This document shows, in pieces, positions 9,569 through 19,142 of a stretch of DNA of 64,000 nucleotides. The stretch comes from Haloferax sp. Q22. GTDB taxonomy: Archaea > Halobacteriota > Halobacteria > Halobacteriales > Haloferacaceae. Position 1 is the stretch's first letter. The number at the start of each line of letters is the position of its first letter. The notes beneath the pieces were generated by a model, which was not told the origin of the DNA, searched no databases, and saw nothing but the letters and a program-made list of their open reading frames with translations. The stretch covers positions 44,664 to 108,663 of the forward strand of contig NZ_LOEP01000017.1 of the NCBI RefSeq assembly GCF_001482285.1, given 5' to 3'. Both the position numbers and the translations under genes were made by a program.

Positions 9569-11376
9569 ACCGCTTTAGCGACTTGATCAGCCGGCGCACT
9601 TTCGTCGAACTAACCGGGACAACCGGAATCGCAGCCCTTGCGGGGTGTAGCGGTACTTCCACCGGAGGGGGAACGACTGACGACGGTGGGTCGAACGGGG
9701 ACACGACCGGGTCCAACGGGGACGAGACTGGCGGTGACGATTCCGAGTCGAGTGGGACGACTGTCCTCGACAAGAAGATGGTCGGTGCCACGAACAACGG
9801 CGTCCCGACGAACCTACACCTAAACCCGGAGGCGACACAGAACTACGACGAACGAGCGGGGAACTTCGTCTTCGAACGGCTCGCGGCCTACAACTTTGCG
9901 ACCGGTGAGTTCGAGCTAGCCGCGCTCGATTCGTGGTCGATCGACGGGCAGACGGTGACGCTCACGCTCCGCGACGACCTGTTGTGGGATACTGGCGAAG
10001 ACGTGACTGCACGTGACGTCCTGACACAGTTCCGCCTGATGAAGAAGATGAACGCGTCGCTTTGGGACTTCACCGAGAGCGTCGAACAGGGCGAAGACGA
10101 CAAGACCGTCGTTCTCAACCTCAAGCGACCATCCAACCCGGAGGTCATCAAACACACGCTCGCCAACGGGTCACTCCGACTGTTCGCGCACCATCCGACC
10201 TTCGAACGCTTCCTCGACAAAGAAGCCGAGGAACTCCAGCAGTTCAAATATGAAGGAGACGTGGTTGCGAGCGGTCCCTTCTCGGTCGCGTCGAAGTCGA
10301 AGCAGTCGTGGGAACTCACGAGGAACCCCGAATACTACGGCGCTGACAACATCAACTTCGCGGGCATCTCGCTTCTCTCGCGGGCAGACAACACCGCACT
10401 CCAACAGGGCCTGATGGGCCGCGAACTCGATTTCGTCACGAGCCTCTTCGCGCCGCCGAAGATCGTCGACAACTTCCCCGACTCCGTCGAAGAAGTCACT
10501 ATCTCTGCGAAATGGGGGTACGGTGTCCTGTTCAATCACGACGACCCCGACTTCGGGAAGCGAAACGTCCGGCAGGCGGTCGCTCACGTCATCAACCGCC
10601 AGCAGGTCGTTGATAACGCAGGGCCGCGAACGAAAGCGCCCGCACCGAAGGTTACGGGTATCGCCCCGGACGACCAGGAATCGTGGCTCGGTGATGCGTA
10701 CGACTCCTTCGAGGGGTACGGCGTGGCGGCGTCGCAGACGGACAAAGCCGCTGCGCTCCTCCGCGAGGCCGGCTACTCGAAGGAAGACGGCACGTGGACG
10801 CACAGCAGCGGTCGAACCCTCGGTGGGACGTACTACACCCCCGCTGGCTGGACGGACTGGACCACGGCGACGAACACTGTCGTCGACCAGTTGAACGCGT
10901 TCGGCTTCGACTTCGAAATCAGCCAGAAGCCGACGGGAGATCTCTACGGCGGCTACATCGAGTCCAACTTCAAGATCGGCGCGTTCTACTGGATGCCCGG
11001 TGGTGCACGGTCGGCGTTCCCATACTTCCCGCTCCGCTGGCAGCTCACTAACCCGGACATCGACGGCGGCCACAACTTCCCGGAGGGCGAACAGACTGTC
11101 CCCGGGATGGATGGCGGCGAGATGACTATCGACCCACTCTCGGTGGCACAGGAGATTTCGACCACGCAAGACCGAGCCACGACGGAGGAACTCATCAAGC
11201 GTGTCGCCTGGCACCACAACCAGAACCTTCCAATACTGGGGCTGGTTGCGAAGCTCGAACAGTCGTGGCTCACCAACGACGAGTGGGACATCCCGGCGGA
11301 AGGGAGCGACGACCGAGCGATCAAGTGGCCAAGCGAGTGGCTCCCGCGCCAAGGACACCTCATGGCCGAGCAATAA
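9553..11376 (+). CDS. Family-5 solute-binding lipoprotein of the ABC oligosaccharide/peptide-type importer
   Basis: The 607-residue protein starts at the ATG at 9553, which is followed by a Tat signal (ISRRTFVEL, residues 12-20) and a lipobox ending LAGC with the lipidated Cys near residue 32. A Gly/Thr/Asp-rich linker leads to a family-5 binding domain (LRDDLLWDTGEDVTARDVL). The open frame extends 177 bp further upstream but without a sensible signal sequence. It heads a five-gene operon with two permeases and two ATPases. Family-5 importers are usually named for peptides, but many in archaea carry cellobiose or other oligosaccharides; the divergent GH3 beta-glucosidase favours a sugar substrate here (inference). 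Confidence 0.9.
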   Translation: MSDSTDRFSDLISRRTFVELTGTTGIAALAGCSGTSTGGGTTDDGGSNGDTTGSNGDETGGDDSESSGTTVLDKKMVGATNNGVPTNLHLNPEATQNYDERAGNFVFERLAAYNFATGEFELAALDSWSIDGQTVTLTLRDDLLWDTGEDVTARDVLTQFRLMKKMNASLWDFTESVEQGEDDKTVVLNLKRPSNPEVIKHTLANGSLRLFAHHPTFERFLDKEAEELQQFKYEGDVVASGPFSVASKSKQSWELTRNPEYYGADNINFAGISLLSRADNTALQQGLMGRELDFVTSLFAPPKIVDNFPDSVEEVTISAKWGYGVLFNHDDPDFGKRNVRQAVAHVINRQQVVDNAGPRTKAPAPKVTGIAPDDQESWLGDAYDSFEGYGVAASQTDKAAALLREAGYSKEDGTWTHSSGRTLGGTYYTPAGWTDWTTATNTVVDQLNAFGFDFEISQKPTGDLYGGYIESNFKIGAFYWMPGGARSAFPYFPLRWQLTNPDIDGGHNFPEGEQTVPGMDGGEMTIDPLSVAQEISTTQDRATTEELIKRVAWHHNQNLPILGLVAKLEQSWLTNDEWDIPAEGSDDRAIKWPSEWLPRQGHLMAEQ

Positions 11377-11397
11377 TCGGAGTGGAGCAACGTAACC

Positions 11398-12402
11398 ATG
11401 AGTAACTACTACGTCCGTCGGACGGCCAGGGTGTTCGCGACTATCTTCGCGGTCGCGACGCTCACGTTCGGGCTGATTCGCCTCCTCCCAGGCGGCCCCT
11501 TCACGCAGTTGCGCGCGCAACTGCTTCGGCAGGGTGTTCCGGCATCGGAGGTCGACGCCCGGATTTCGAATCTCCAGAACATCAACCCCAACGCGCCGCT
11601 CTGGCGGCAGTACCTGGATTACATGGGTGCCGTCGCGCAGGGGAACTTCGGCGAGTCAATCTCGCTGGGCGAACCGGTGGCACAGGTCATCGCCGAAGCG
11701 GTGCCGTGGACGGTGTTCGTCGTCCTGGTGTCGACGATTCTCATGTTCGCCGTCGGTATCTTCCTTGGGTCGTTACAGGCCTACTGGGAAGGTTCGCGGT
11801 TCGACAAGGCGTTCAGTGGCGTCTCGATCGGCCTCATGTCCGTCCCCTTCTACGTCGTCGCCGTCATCTCACTGTACGTCTTCGCGTACCAGTGGGGATG
11901 GTTGCCGACAGCGGGAACAGTTGGGACCAACGTCGAGAAAGAACTGAGCGTCCCGTTCTTGCTCAGCGCACTCGAACACAGTCTCTTGCCCATCTTCTCG
12001 TACACGCTGGGCGGGATTGGCGGGCAGGCGTTGGCCATGCGCGGGAACAGTATCCAGGTGCTCGGTAACGACTACGTCCGGGTCGCGAGGCTCCGCGGAC
12101 TCGCCGACCGCCGTATCGCAACTCGGTACGTCGCGAGAAACGCCATCCTTCCGATGTACACTGGGTTCTTGCTGCTCCTCGGATTCCGCTTGTCGGGGAC
12201 CGTCATTCTGGAGCAGATATTCTCGTACACCGGCCTCGGCTACTACATGTTCGCCGCGCTGAAGGCGAACGACTACCCGCTCATGATGGCGACGTTCCTC
12301 GTCATCACCGTCGCGCTCATCGTCGGCGTCTACATCGCCGACCTGACCTACAGCAAGATCGACCCGCGAATCAGTGCCGGAGGTTCTGATGAAGCGTACT
12401 GA
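11398..12402 (+). CDS. ABC importer permease, DppB/OppB type
   Basis: The 334-residue integral membrane protein has about six transmembrane helices and the binding-protein-dependent permease loop (NDYVRVARLRGLADRRIATRY, shown here only in part) that contacts the ATPases. The first helix followed by a long outer loop and LRLLPGGPF-like sequence is typical of the DppB subfamily. The start is 21 bp after the binding-protein stop and the end overlaps the next permease, which indicates one operon. Confidence 0.9.
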   Translation: MSNYYVRRTARVFATIFAVATLTFGLIRLLPGGPFTQLRAQLLRQGVPASEVDARISNLQNINPNAPLWRQYLDYMGAVAQGNFGESISLGEPVAQVIAEAVPWTVFVVLVSTILMFAVGIFLGSLQAYWEGSRFDKAFSGVSIGLMSVPFYVVAVISLYVFAYQWGWLPTAGTVGTNVEKELSVPFLLSALEHSLLPIFSYTLGGIGGQALAMRGNSIQVLGNDYVRVARLRGLADRRIATRYVARNAILPMYTGFLLLLGFRLSGTVILEQIFSYTGLGYYMFAALKANDYPLMMATFLVITVALIVGVYIADLTYSKIDPRISAGGSDEAY

Positions 12403-13450
12403 GAGAGCGGAGTCCAGCGCAGCGGAGTCCAGCGCAGTGGTTACGGACGGTGCCGGGGTCGACTGGCGAGGGTCGGCCTCGTCGTCGGTGACGGTGACGC
12501 GCGAGGAGCGACTTCGAGAGTTCTACGAGGAAACGATCTTGAAACCGATGCTCGTCGCGTGGTCGGACAGCAGAACCCAACTCGGACTGCTCATCATCGG
12601 GTTCTACGTGTCGTTGGCGCTCGTGGCCGTCTTCGGTCTCTGGCGAGAGCCCTCGACGAGTCAGGCCCCGCGGTACCTGACGCTGTTCGAGAACATGCAG
12701 TACCCGCTCGGGACGACTGCGTCGGGGACGGACCTCGCCGCACTCATCATCCACTCGACTCCAGACATCTTGCTGATGGTCACCTCGGGAGGACTCTGGG
12801 CGACCGGTATCGCTGTCCTCGTCGGGACCGTCGCTGGGTACAAGGGTGGTTCGGTGGGACGCGTGTTGATGTCGGTGTCGGACTTCGTCATGGCCATCCC
12901 CGGGCTCCCGCTGGTGATGATTCTCGCGATTACGTTCAATCCCAAGAACCCGATCCTGCTCGGAATCGTCATCAACATCAACTACTGGGCTGGCCTCGGC
13001 CGGTCGATCCACTCACAGGTGCTGACGATTCGAGAGAACAACTACGTCGAAGCCTCCCGGACGATGGGCGTGAGCACGCCGCGAATCATCCTGAAGGACG
13101 TGATTCCGAACATCATGCCGTACGTGACGGTCAACTTCGTGTTCGCCGCCCGGTACGTCGTGTTCGCATCGATTGGACTGTTCTTCCTCGGCGTGTTGCC
13201 GTACTCCGACCAGAACTGGGGCGTCACCCTGAACTTCGCGTACAATGGTGGTGCCCTGTTCTCTTGGAGTGCCGCACACTGGCTTCTCGTCCCGATGGCC
13301 GCGATTATCGGCCTCTCGGTCGGCCTCATCCTCCTCGGTCAGGGGATGGACCGCGTGTTCAACCCGCGCGTTCGCACTCGGCTGACGGGGGAGTCTGAGT
13401 CGACTGCTTCGGCCGACGAGAAAGACACCGGCATGACGGAGGTTCTGTAG
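12389..13450 (+). CDS. ABC importer permease, DppC/OppC type
   Basis: This 353-residue membrane protein has a long hydrophilic N-terminus, about six transmembrane helices and the coupling loop (NNYVEASRTMGVSTPRIILK). The ATG at 12389 overlaps the upstream permease by 14 bp; a GTG at 12374 is an alternative start. The N-terminal coding region contains a short direct repeat (GCGGAGTCCAGCGCA twice at about 12408-12437). The long, unconserved N-terminal tail is usual for archaeal DppC proteins. The stop is immediately followed by the ATPase start. Confidence 0.88.
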   Translation: MKRTERAESSAAESSAVVTDGAGVDWRGSASSSVTVTREERLREFYEETILKPMLVAWSDSRTQLGLLIIGFYVSLALVAVFGLWREPSTSQAPRYLTLFENMQYPLGTTASGTDLAALIIHSTPDILLMVTSGGLWATGIAVLVGTVAGYKGGSVGRVLMSVSDFVMAIPGLPLVMILAITFNPKNPILLGIVININYWAGLGRSIHSQVLTIRENNYVEASRTMGVSTPRIILKDVIPNIMPYVTVNFVFAARYVVFASIGLFFLGVLPYSDQNWGVTLNFAYNGGALFSWSAAHWLLVPMAAIIGLSVGLILLGQGMDRVFNPRVRTRLTGESESTASADEKDTGMTEVL

Positions 13451-14539
13451 ATGACTGCCAAACAACGTGAAACGACGACCCCTACGACAGCTATGACGAC
13501 AGACGACCCAATCATCGAGATCAACAACGCGGCCGTCACGTACGACGGCGGCGAGACGTTCGTGTTGGACCACGTGAGCATGTCTATCGAACGCGGCGAG
13601 ATTCTCGGCATCGTGGGCGAGAGCGGAAGCGGCAAGTCGATGTTCGCCGACTCGATGCTGGATGCCATCCCCGACCCCGGACGACTGTCCGGTGAGATAC
13701 TCTACCACCGCGACGATGGGACCACAGTCGACGTACTCGAACTCTCCGACGACGAACTTCGAGAGTTTCGGTGGGAGGAGGTGTCGATGGTCTTCCAGGG
13801 CGCGATGAGTTCGTTCAACCCGACGATGAAGATCGGCGGACACTTCAGAGAGACGCTGAAGGCCCACGACACCGACGTTACGTCGGGAATGGAGTTCGCC
13901 CGCGAACTCCTCTCAGACCTGTACCTCGACGCGGACCGTGTGCTGACGTCGTACCCACACGAACTCTCCGGCGGGATGCAACAGCGGGCACTCATCGCCC
14001 TGTCGCTCATCCTCGAACCCGAAGTCCTCGTGATGGACGAACCGACCGCCGCACTCGACCTCCTGATGCAGCGTTCGATTCTGACGCTCCTCGAGGACCT
14101 ACAGGAGAAGTACGACCTGACGATGGTGTTCATCACCCACGACCTGCCGCTGGTCGCCGAACTCGCCGACCGGATGGCCGTCATGTACGCCTTCCAACTC
14201 ATCGAGGTCGGCGACCGTGAGCAACTCATCGCGAATAGTGGGCACCCATACACGCGAGCGTTGCTCAATGCGACGCCCGACATCGAAGCACCGCTCGGAG
14301 AGATGCGACCAATCGAGGGACAGAGTCCAGCACCCATCAACGTTCCACAGGGGTGTTCGTTCGCACCGCGATGTCCACTCGCCACCGAAGAGTGCCGAGT
14401 TGAAGACCCGGCGTCCACGCAACTCGACGACGGCCACGCCGTTGCCTGTCACTACGCGGAAGACGCACGAGACGAGATTGCGCTGCACTTCGACCGTTCC
14501 GAGGAGTCCGTTCCGGTCTCGGGAGGTGGAGAGTCGTGA
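13451..14539 (+). CDS. ABC importer ATPase, DppD/OppD type
   Basis: The 362-residue ATPase has Walker A GESGSGKS (residues 56-63), the signature LSGGMQQR, Walker B with VMDEPTAALD, and an H-loop THD. The C-terminal oligopeptide-transporter extension has the expected cysteines (CSFAPRCPLATEEC). The start at 13451 directly abuts the previous stop; an ATG at 13493 would remove a poorly conserved leader. It forms a heterodimer with the next gene product to power import. Confidence 0.92.
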   Translation: MTAKQRETTTPTTAMTTDDPIIEINNAAVTYDGGETFVLDHVSMSIERGEILGIVGESGSGKSMFADSMLDAIPDPGRLSGEILYHRDDGTTVDVLELSDDELREFRWEEVSMVFQGAMSSFNPTMKIGGHFRETLKAHDTDVTSGMEFARELLSDLYLDADRVLTSYPHELSGGMQQRALIALSLILEPEVLVMDEPTAALDLLMQRSILTLLEDLQEKYDLTMVFITHDLPLVAELADRMAVMYAFQLIEVGDREQLIANSGHPYTRALLNATPDIEAPLGEMRPIEGQSPAPINVPQGCSFAPRCPLATEECRVEDPASTQLDDGHAVACHYAEDARDEIALHFDRSEESVPVSGGGES

Positions 14540-15642
14540 GCCGTGCCGGCGAATCGTCGACTGAGTTCGACCAACGCGACGAGCCACTCATCTCACTCGA
14601 AAACGTCGAAGTCCACTTCGAAAAAGACCAAGGGCTGTTCGACCTCTTCGAGGACCCGGACGTGGTCAAAGCAGTCGATGGCGTCTCGCTCGACATCGAG
14701 GAGAACGACGTCCTCGCACTCGTTGGGGAAAGCGGGTGTGGAAAGACCACACTCGGGAAGACGACCATCGGACTCCAGCGACCGACGGGCGGGACGGTGA
14801 CGTACAAAGGACAGGACATCTGGGCCGCGAAAGACGGCAGCGGAGAGATACCGTTCGACGAGATTCGGTCGTCGCTCCAGATCATCCATCAGGACCCGGG
14901 GAGTTCGCTCAACCCAAACCGGCGGATTCTGAACATCCTCGCAGAGCCGATCAAGCTCACTCACCCAGAGGTCGGGACCAACGAACGCCGCGAGCGGATT
15001 CACGCGCTCCTCGAACGCGTCGGGATGAACCCCGCAGCGGACTTCGCGGACCGGTACCCACACCAGCTCAGCGGCGGGGAGAAACAGCGCGTGGCGCTCT
15101 GTCGCGTCCTCTTGATGAACCCCGACGTCATCCTCGCAGACGAGGCGATAAGCGCACTCGACGTCTCCTTACGGGTCGAAATGATGGACCTCATGCTCGA
15201 CCTGCAGTCGGAGTTCGACACCTCGTTCGTGTTCGTCTCACACGACCTCTCGAACGCACGGTACTTCGCAGAACACGGGGACGGTCGAATCGGGGTGATG
15301 TATCTCGGAAATCTGGTCGAAGTCGGGCCGGCAGACCAACTCATCGGCGACCCCAGTCACCCGTACACGAACGTCCTCCGCTGGGCGACGCCGAACTTGT
15401 CCCGACAGTCGGGCGAGGCTGGTGAGCCGCCGATGCGGAAGATAGATATTCCAGACCCGGTCAACCCACCGAGCGGGTGCCGGTTCCACACGCGCTGTCC
15501 CGAAGCCCGTGAGGCGTGTCGGGAGGAGTTCCCACAACTCCAACAGTCCGGCGAGGCCGCTGGCCATCGCGTCGCCTGCTTCAGAGACGACCCGAACCAC
15601 ACCTATTGGGATAGTGACCCGCTGACGGAGGAGGGTGACTGA
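14536..15642 (+). CDS. ABC importer ATPase, DppF/OppF type
   Basis: The 368-residue partner ATPase has Walker A GESGCGKT, signature LSGGEKQR and the C-terminal Cys-rich extension (CRFHTRCPEAREAC). It starts with GTG at 14536, overlapping the upstream stop codon by 4 bp, a classic sign of translational coupling. It differs from its partner in the acidic loop after the first strand (LFDLFEDPDVVKAVD), typical of DppF proteins. It closes the five-gene importer operon. Confidence 0.92.
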   Translation: MSRAGESSTEFDQRDEPLISLENVEVHFEKDQGLFDLFEDPDVVKAVDGVSLDIEENDVLALVGESGCGKTTLGKTTIGLQRPTGGTVTYKGQDIWAAKDGSGEIPFDEIRSSLQIIHQDPGSSLNPNRRILNILAEPIKLTHPEVGTNERRERIHALLERVGMNPAADFADRYPHQLSGGEKQRVALCRVLLMNPDVILADEAISALDVSLRVEMMDLMLDLQSEFDTSFVFVSHDLSNARYFAEHGDGRIGVMYLGNLVEVGPADQLIGDPSHPYTNVLRWATPNLSRQSGEAGEPPMRKIDIPDPVNPPSGCRFHTRCPEAREACREEFPQLQQSGEAAGHRVACFRDDPNHTYWDSDPLTEEGD

Positions 15643-15774
15643 TGTGAATGAGTGGTTGTCGCTTCCGCGTCCCCCGTTGGCCACCGGTGCGAACCCGTCC
15701 TCCCATCTCGACCGGAATCCGATCGATATCGGTCGAATCGAGAGCTTGATAATCAGTGCTGGACATGACACTGT

Positions 15775-16008
15775 ATGGCACGATTAGAGACAGTTGTCGA
15801 CGTTATCTGCGACCAGCGTGACCGGTTCCCGCTGTTCGTCGCAATCGGCATCGTGATGGGGCTCCTCCTCGGGTTTTCGCTGTTGTATCTCGAACCGGGA
15901 ACTGCCGCGTACGCGATCGCGCTCGTCGACATTGGCCTCGTCGCGGTTACGGTGGTCGGGTTCGGCGGCGGCTTTTGGCTCTGTACGAAGCGGTCCGTAG
16001 GGGAATGA
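15775..16008 (+). CDS. Small two-helix membrane protein, unknown function
   Basis: A 77-residue protein with two predicted transmembrane helices (about residues 18-40 and 45-70), an acidic N-terminus and a basic C-terminal end. It follows the importer operon by 130 bp in the same direction but has its own spacer, so it need not belong to the operon. The family was not recognised. Confidence 0.6.
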   Translation: MARLETVVDVICDQRDRFPLFVAIGIVMGLLLGFSLLYLEPGTAAYAIALVDIGLVAVTVVGFGGGFWLCTKRSVGE

Positions 16009-16152
16009 TGGAGTACTGGCGACAGCGCCGAACACTCGGTGGGGAACAGCCAGTCCCACGAGAAGCGTAGCAACTACGCGACGCCCAACCGCTGCTAGGC
16101 AATAATGTAAGAAAGCCATCCACATAGAAATAGCATCAGAATATTTATATTT

Positions 16153-16593
16153 TTACCACTGTTCTGGCAACAGGCATGACTCGCCTGAGATAGCAGCGAT
16201 GTGGGTGATAAACTCGTCAACTATGCTCGGATTTGACGGCTTAATATTGGTTATATTTTGCAAGTGTACTGAGCCAGTTACTTCTTGATTCCAATCTGAC
16301 TGGACACCGAAAAACCGTTCTGGGTACGCTACCCGCTCCAGACAGTATCGTATTATCACCAGAATGGCGTCTTTCTCGGCGTCGACCACCAGTATCGGTC
16401 TCGGTCCCGAGTTCGTACCCCCTCGAGTGAAAGCCACACAACCACCACCATATTCAACTGTTTGAACAATATTATAAATCTTAAACTGCCTCGGCGGTTG
16501 GTTGTCGAGGCCGGTCGATGACGTGTATTCTAGAGAGTGAATCCCACAAACAAAATCTGAATTTAATATCAATATATTTGACATTCTGTCCAT
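16153..16593 (-). CDS. Hypothetical protein in an AT-rich patch
   Basis: A 146-residue open frame with a plausible globular composition but lower GC, more Ile, Asn and Cys (five Cys) and fewer acidic residues than neighbours. No signal peptide, helix motif or family was recognised. An ATG at 16584 is an alternative start. The base composition suggests acquired DNA. It could also be a non-coding AT-rich stretch, so confidence is moderate. Confidence 0.45.
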   Translation of the reverse strand: MDRMSNILILNSDFVCGIHSLEYTSSTGLDNQPPRQFKIYNIVQTVEYGGGCVAFTRGGTNSGPRPILVVDAEKDAILVIIRYCLERVAYPERFFGVQSDWNQEVTGSVHLQNITNIKPSNPSIVDEFITHIAAISGESCLLPEQW

Positions 16594-16696
16594 GTTCGGA
16601 ACGGGCGTATCACTCAGACGACAACGAACGAGTTGCTCGGTTCAGTGGGCTATCCTCGTATCGGAACGCGACTCCATCACCGACTGAGTTGGACCG

Positions 16697-17566
16697 TCAG
16701 TGCAGTCGCGCTTCCAGCGACTCGACGAGCGGGTCGTTGCCAATGTAGACTGGGACGCGGTCGTGGATGCCGTCGGGCGTTCCCGAAAGGAGCGACTTCT
16801 CGCCGTCCGACGACCGCCCGCCGGCGCACTCGATGATGTAGCCGATGGGAAAGCCCTCGAACTGCTGTCGGAGTTTCCCGCTCGGCGCGTCAGTCTGGGC
16901 GGGGTACGCGAAGATGCCGCCGTAGTGGAGAATCTGGTTCACGTCGCCGATCATCGATCCGCCGTAGCGAAGCTTCATCCCCTCGGTGCGTTCGGTCTCG
17001 CGGGCGAACGCCTCGAAGTCGTCGAACCAGTGGTTGGCCCGGCCGCCGAAGCTGAAGATGGCGGGGTCGTCGGGGAGCGTCAGTTCCTCGCGGAGCGGGC
17101 GCTTGATGCCCGATTCGATGATGTACTCGCTGACGACGCCGTCGCGGGCGGCCACGAGCGTCGTCACCGGGCCGTAGAGAATGTAGCCCGCGGCGAGCAG
17201 GTTCTCGCCACCCGTGGGGAGCGGTTCGCCGTAGATGCTGTAGAGCGTCCCCATCACGTTGTTCGGCTTCAGGTTCGTCGACCCGTCGAGCGGGTCGAGC
17301 GCGACCGACACGCCCTCACCGATGTCGATGACGTCGGGGCGCTCCTCGCTGGCGTACTCGCCGACGCCGTCGAGGGGACGGAGTCGCTTCAACAGCAGTT
17401 CGTCGGCGTAGGTGTCGGCTTCCAACTGGCGCTCGCCGCTCGGGTTCGTGCCCTCCTCGTAGACGCGTCGGCCGGGCAACCCAGCCCGAATCGACGGCGC
17501 GGCCGCACAGAGCGTCTCGACGACGGCGTCGACCACGTCGTCCTCCCGACTCGATGGGTCTGTCAT
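16697..17566 (-). CDS. fbp: Fructose-1,6-bisphosphatase, class I
   Basis: The 289-residue protein has the class I FBPase core: EYASEERPDV, then the metal and phosphate site DPLDGSTN, then the substrate-binding KLRYGGSMIGDVNQILHYGG and KLRQQFEGFPIGYIIE regions. The enzyme removes the 1-phosphate of fructose 1,6-bisphosphate in gluconeogenesis. The open frame runs to 17722, but MTDPSS at 17566 fits the family and length; the upstream extension is Arg-rich and non-conserved. It is a single transcription unit. Gluconeogenic FBPase complements the glycerol kinase locus nearby. Confidence 0.93.
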   Translation of the reverse strand: MTDPSSREDDVVDAVVETLCAAAPSIRAGLPGRRVYEEGTNPSGERQLEADTYADELLLKRLRPLDGVGEYASEERPDVIDIGEGVSVALDPLDGSTNLKPNNVMGTLYSIYGEPLPTGGENLLAAGYILYGPVTTLVAARDGVVSEYIIESGIKRPLREELTLPDDPAIFSFGGRANHWFDDFEAFARETERTEGMKLRYGGSMIGDVNQILHYGGIFAYPAQTDAPSGKLRQQFEGFPIGYIIECAGGRSSDGEKSLLSGTPDGIHDRVPVYIGNDPLVESLEARLH

Positions 17567-17943
17567 GCGTTCGATACACCCTGCGGAGTCGCGGCTGCGC
17601 CGAGGCGATTCGACGGGACGCCGACGGGCGGCGCGCGGACGGGCGTCGGGGTGGTCGTCATCACCTACAGATACCGTGGACGGAGTATAGTTCTGTCCCC
17701 GCGTGTAAGCGTTGCACCGCATCGACCACGGAGTTGGCGGCGGGTTTTCGACTTGGGCGCTGTTGAAGTCCTCCGCTGGTGGTGGTTGTTGGACTCGTGC
17801 TGAATACGACGCGCGAGTCGGCTATGAGTTCAGCACTCAATATGGACCGCTTACCTCGGTATGTACAGTGTTGGTGAGACAGGCCCTCTGTATCGGGACT
17901 CGCTGCCCTATCTATAATGTATATCCAAGCAGTGTAGTCGAAT
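17567..17943. other. Intergenic region with one IS6-like end
   Basis: About 375 bp without a gene. It contains the fbp promoter at its left side, a solitary copy of the insertion-element end at 17756-17807, and just after it an 8-bp inverted repeat GTGCTGAA/TTCAGCAC (17797 and about 17830). Nothing else was recognised. Confidence 0.5.
17756..17807 (+). mobile_element. Solo insertion-element end related to the 25867-26540 element
   Basis: GGCGCTGTTGAAGTCCTC at 17756-17773 matches 16 of 18 bases of the left end of the element at 25867, and GTGCTGAATAC at 17797-17807 matches the inner block of that end. No matching opposite end was found, so this is a remnant or a single end left by rearrangement. 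Confidence 0.45.
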
Positions 17944-18765
17944 ATGGTTGAGGCGGTCAGAACTATCTTCGGGGTAGTTATTCTTGCTAGCTCGTTGTGG
18001 TTTGGCTCCCGAGCGATCACCGCTGGGATGCTCTCCCATTCGATGTCGGTATCCGAGGCCGAGAGTCCATCAACGCTCGTCGGTGGCGAGACAGTCGCCA
18101 TTGAGGGAACGGTGAACGTCAGGAGTTCACCGCCACTAAGCAACTCAGTCCCGATTGACGAGGAGGAGTCGATTGGTGCGTACGTGTGGCGGCTCAAGAA
18201 AGCCGAGTCGTATAACTACAACCTTGATGCCGAAGAGCTCGGAGCGGATATGAATCTGATTACGTATGCATCCGGAATTGAGTCTGGAACGTTTACCGTC
18301 AACGACGGTCAACGCGAGATCTGGATCGACACAGACTGGTTGGCTCAGACCCACGGCAGCACCGACATCACAACAGTGTCTTCGGATTGGACGGTATCGA
18401 CCTGGCTGTCGAAGCGTAGCTGGGAATCGCAGTACATCCAACTAGAGGACCACTGGATTGCCGTACCCGTTGCCGATGTAGATGGCTCGGATCTAGGCGC
18501 CGACGACGAGAGCCTCGATGATACGTATTTTGAGGCGAGAGCTATCGTCGATGGCGAGGAGTTGGCCGTCTGCGGGGAAGTCACGGTTGAGCAGGGCAGG
18601 CCCGTACTCCACGGGAGCGACGAGACGCCGCTGGTGCTTTCTGACCAAGGATTCGAGGAATTCAACAGCAGTCTTCGTCGGCAGGTCCTGAAGTACGGAC
18701 TGGCCTCGGGCGGGTTTGCGGTCATCGCCAGCCTCGCGTTGGGAAGCGGACTGGGAATCGGTTGA
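17944..18765 (+). CDS. GIDE-domain-like membrane protein
   Basis: A 273-residue protein with one N-terminal and one C-terminal transmembrane helix (about 1-28 and 250-272). Between them is a domain with the order seen in GIDE/MULAN-type proteins: an OB-like strand GETVAIEGTV, then an Ala-Tyr segment (GAYVWRLKKAE), then GTFTVNDGQREIWID, and later AICGEV-like VCGEVTVEQGRPVLHG. Prokaryotic GIDE-like proteins lack the RING finger and have no settled function. A lower GC content and the nearby element end suggest accessory DNA. It is convergent with the 97-aa membrane protein downstream. Confidence 0.65.
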   Translation: MVEAVRTIFGVVILASSLWFGSRAITAGMLSHSMSVSEAESPSTLVGGETVAIEGTVNVRSSPPLSNSVPIDEEESIGAYVWRLKKAESYNYNLDAEELGADMNLITYASGIESGTFTVNDGQREIWIDTDWLAQTHGSTDITTVSSDWTVSTWLSKRSWESQYIQLEDHWIAVPVADVDGSDLGADDESLDDTYFEARAIVDGEELAVCGEVTVEQGRPVLHGSDETPLVLSDQGFEEFNSSLRRQVLKYGLASGGFAVIASLALGSGLGIG

Positions 18766-18809
18766 AACCGACGGCGTCTCGTGATGCACCAGCGTCGAGT
18801 CACGGACCA

Positions 18810-19103
18810 TCATGCAGCTGTGAGAGAGAACAGATAGAGAAACAGTATAATCGAACTGCCAAACGTCAATGCTCCGTACAGCAGCACAGACTTCCACGAG
18901 GAGGTTCGGCTGAACCAACTCGACACGAGAGACCCGACTGCTGACAGTCCCAGAAGGCCGTACACGATTGGCATTCCTTCCATCGAGAGATAGCCACCAA
19001 TAACGTCCACAGCGATCATTGTAGAAAGGAGTCCAAAACAGATAGCGAGGACGCCAGCGGTGGACCGTCGCTTAACAGTCAACCTCACACTAGTACGTGA
19101 CAA
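18810..19103 (-). CDS. Small membrane protein, unknown function
   Basis: A 97-residue protein with about three transmembrane helices (residues about 14-33, 43-62 and 70-95) and a basic N-terminus (RLTVKRRS) that would stay in the cytoplasm. The family was not recognised. It is convergent with the GIDE-like gene and may share its accessory origin. Confidence 0.55.
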   Translation of the reverse strand: MSRTSVRLTVKRRSTAGVLAICFGLLSTMIAVDVIGGYLSMEGMPIVYGLLGLSAVGSLVSSWFSRTSSWKSVLLYGALTFGSSIILFLYLFSLTAA

Positions 19104-19142
19104 TTCGCTATAACAAATTCGTTGTGGCTCAGTGGAAACAGG

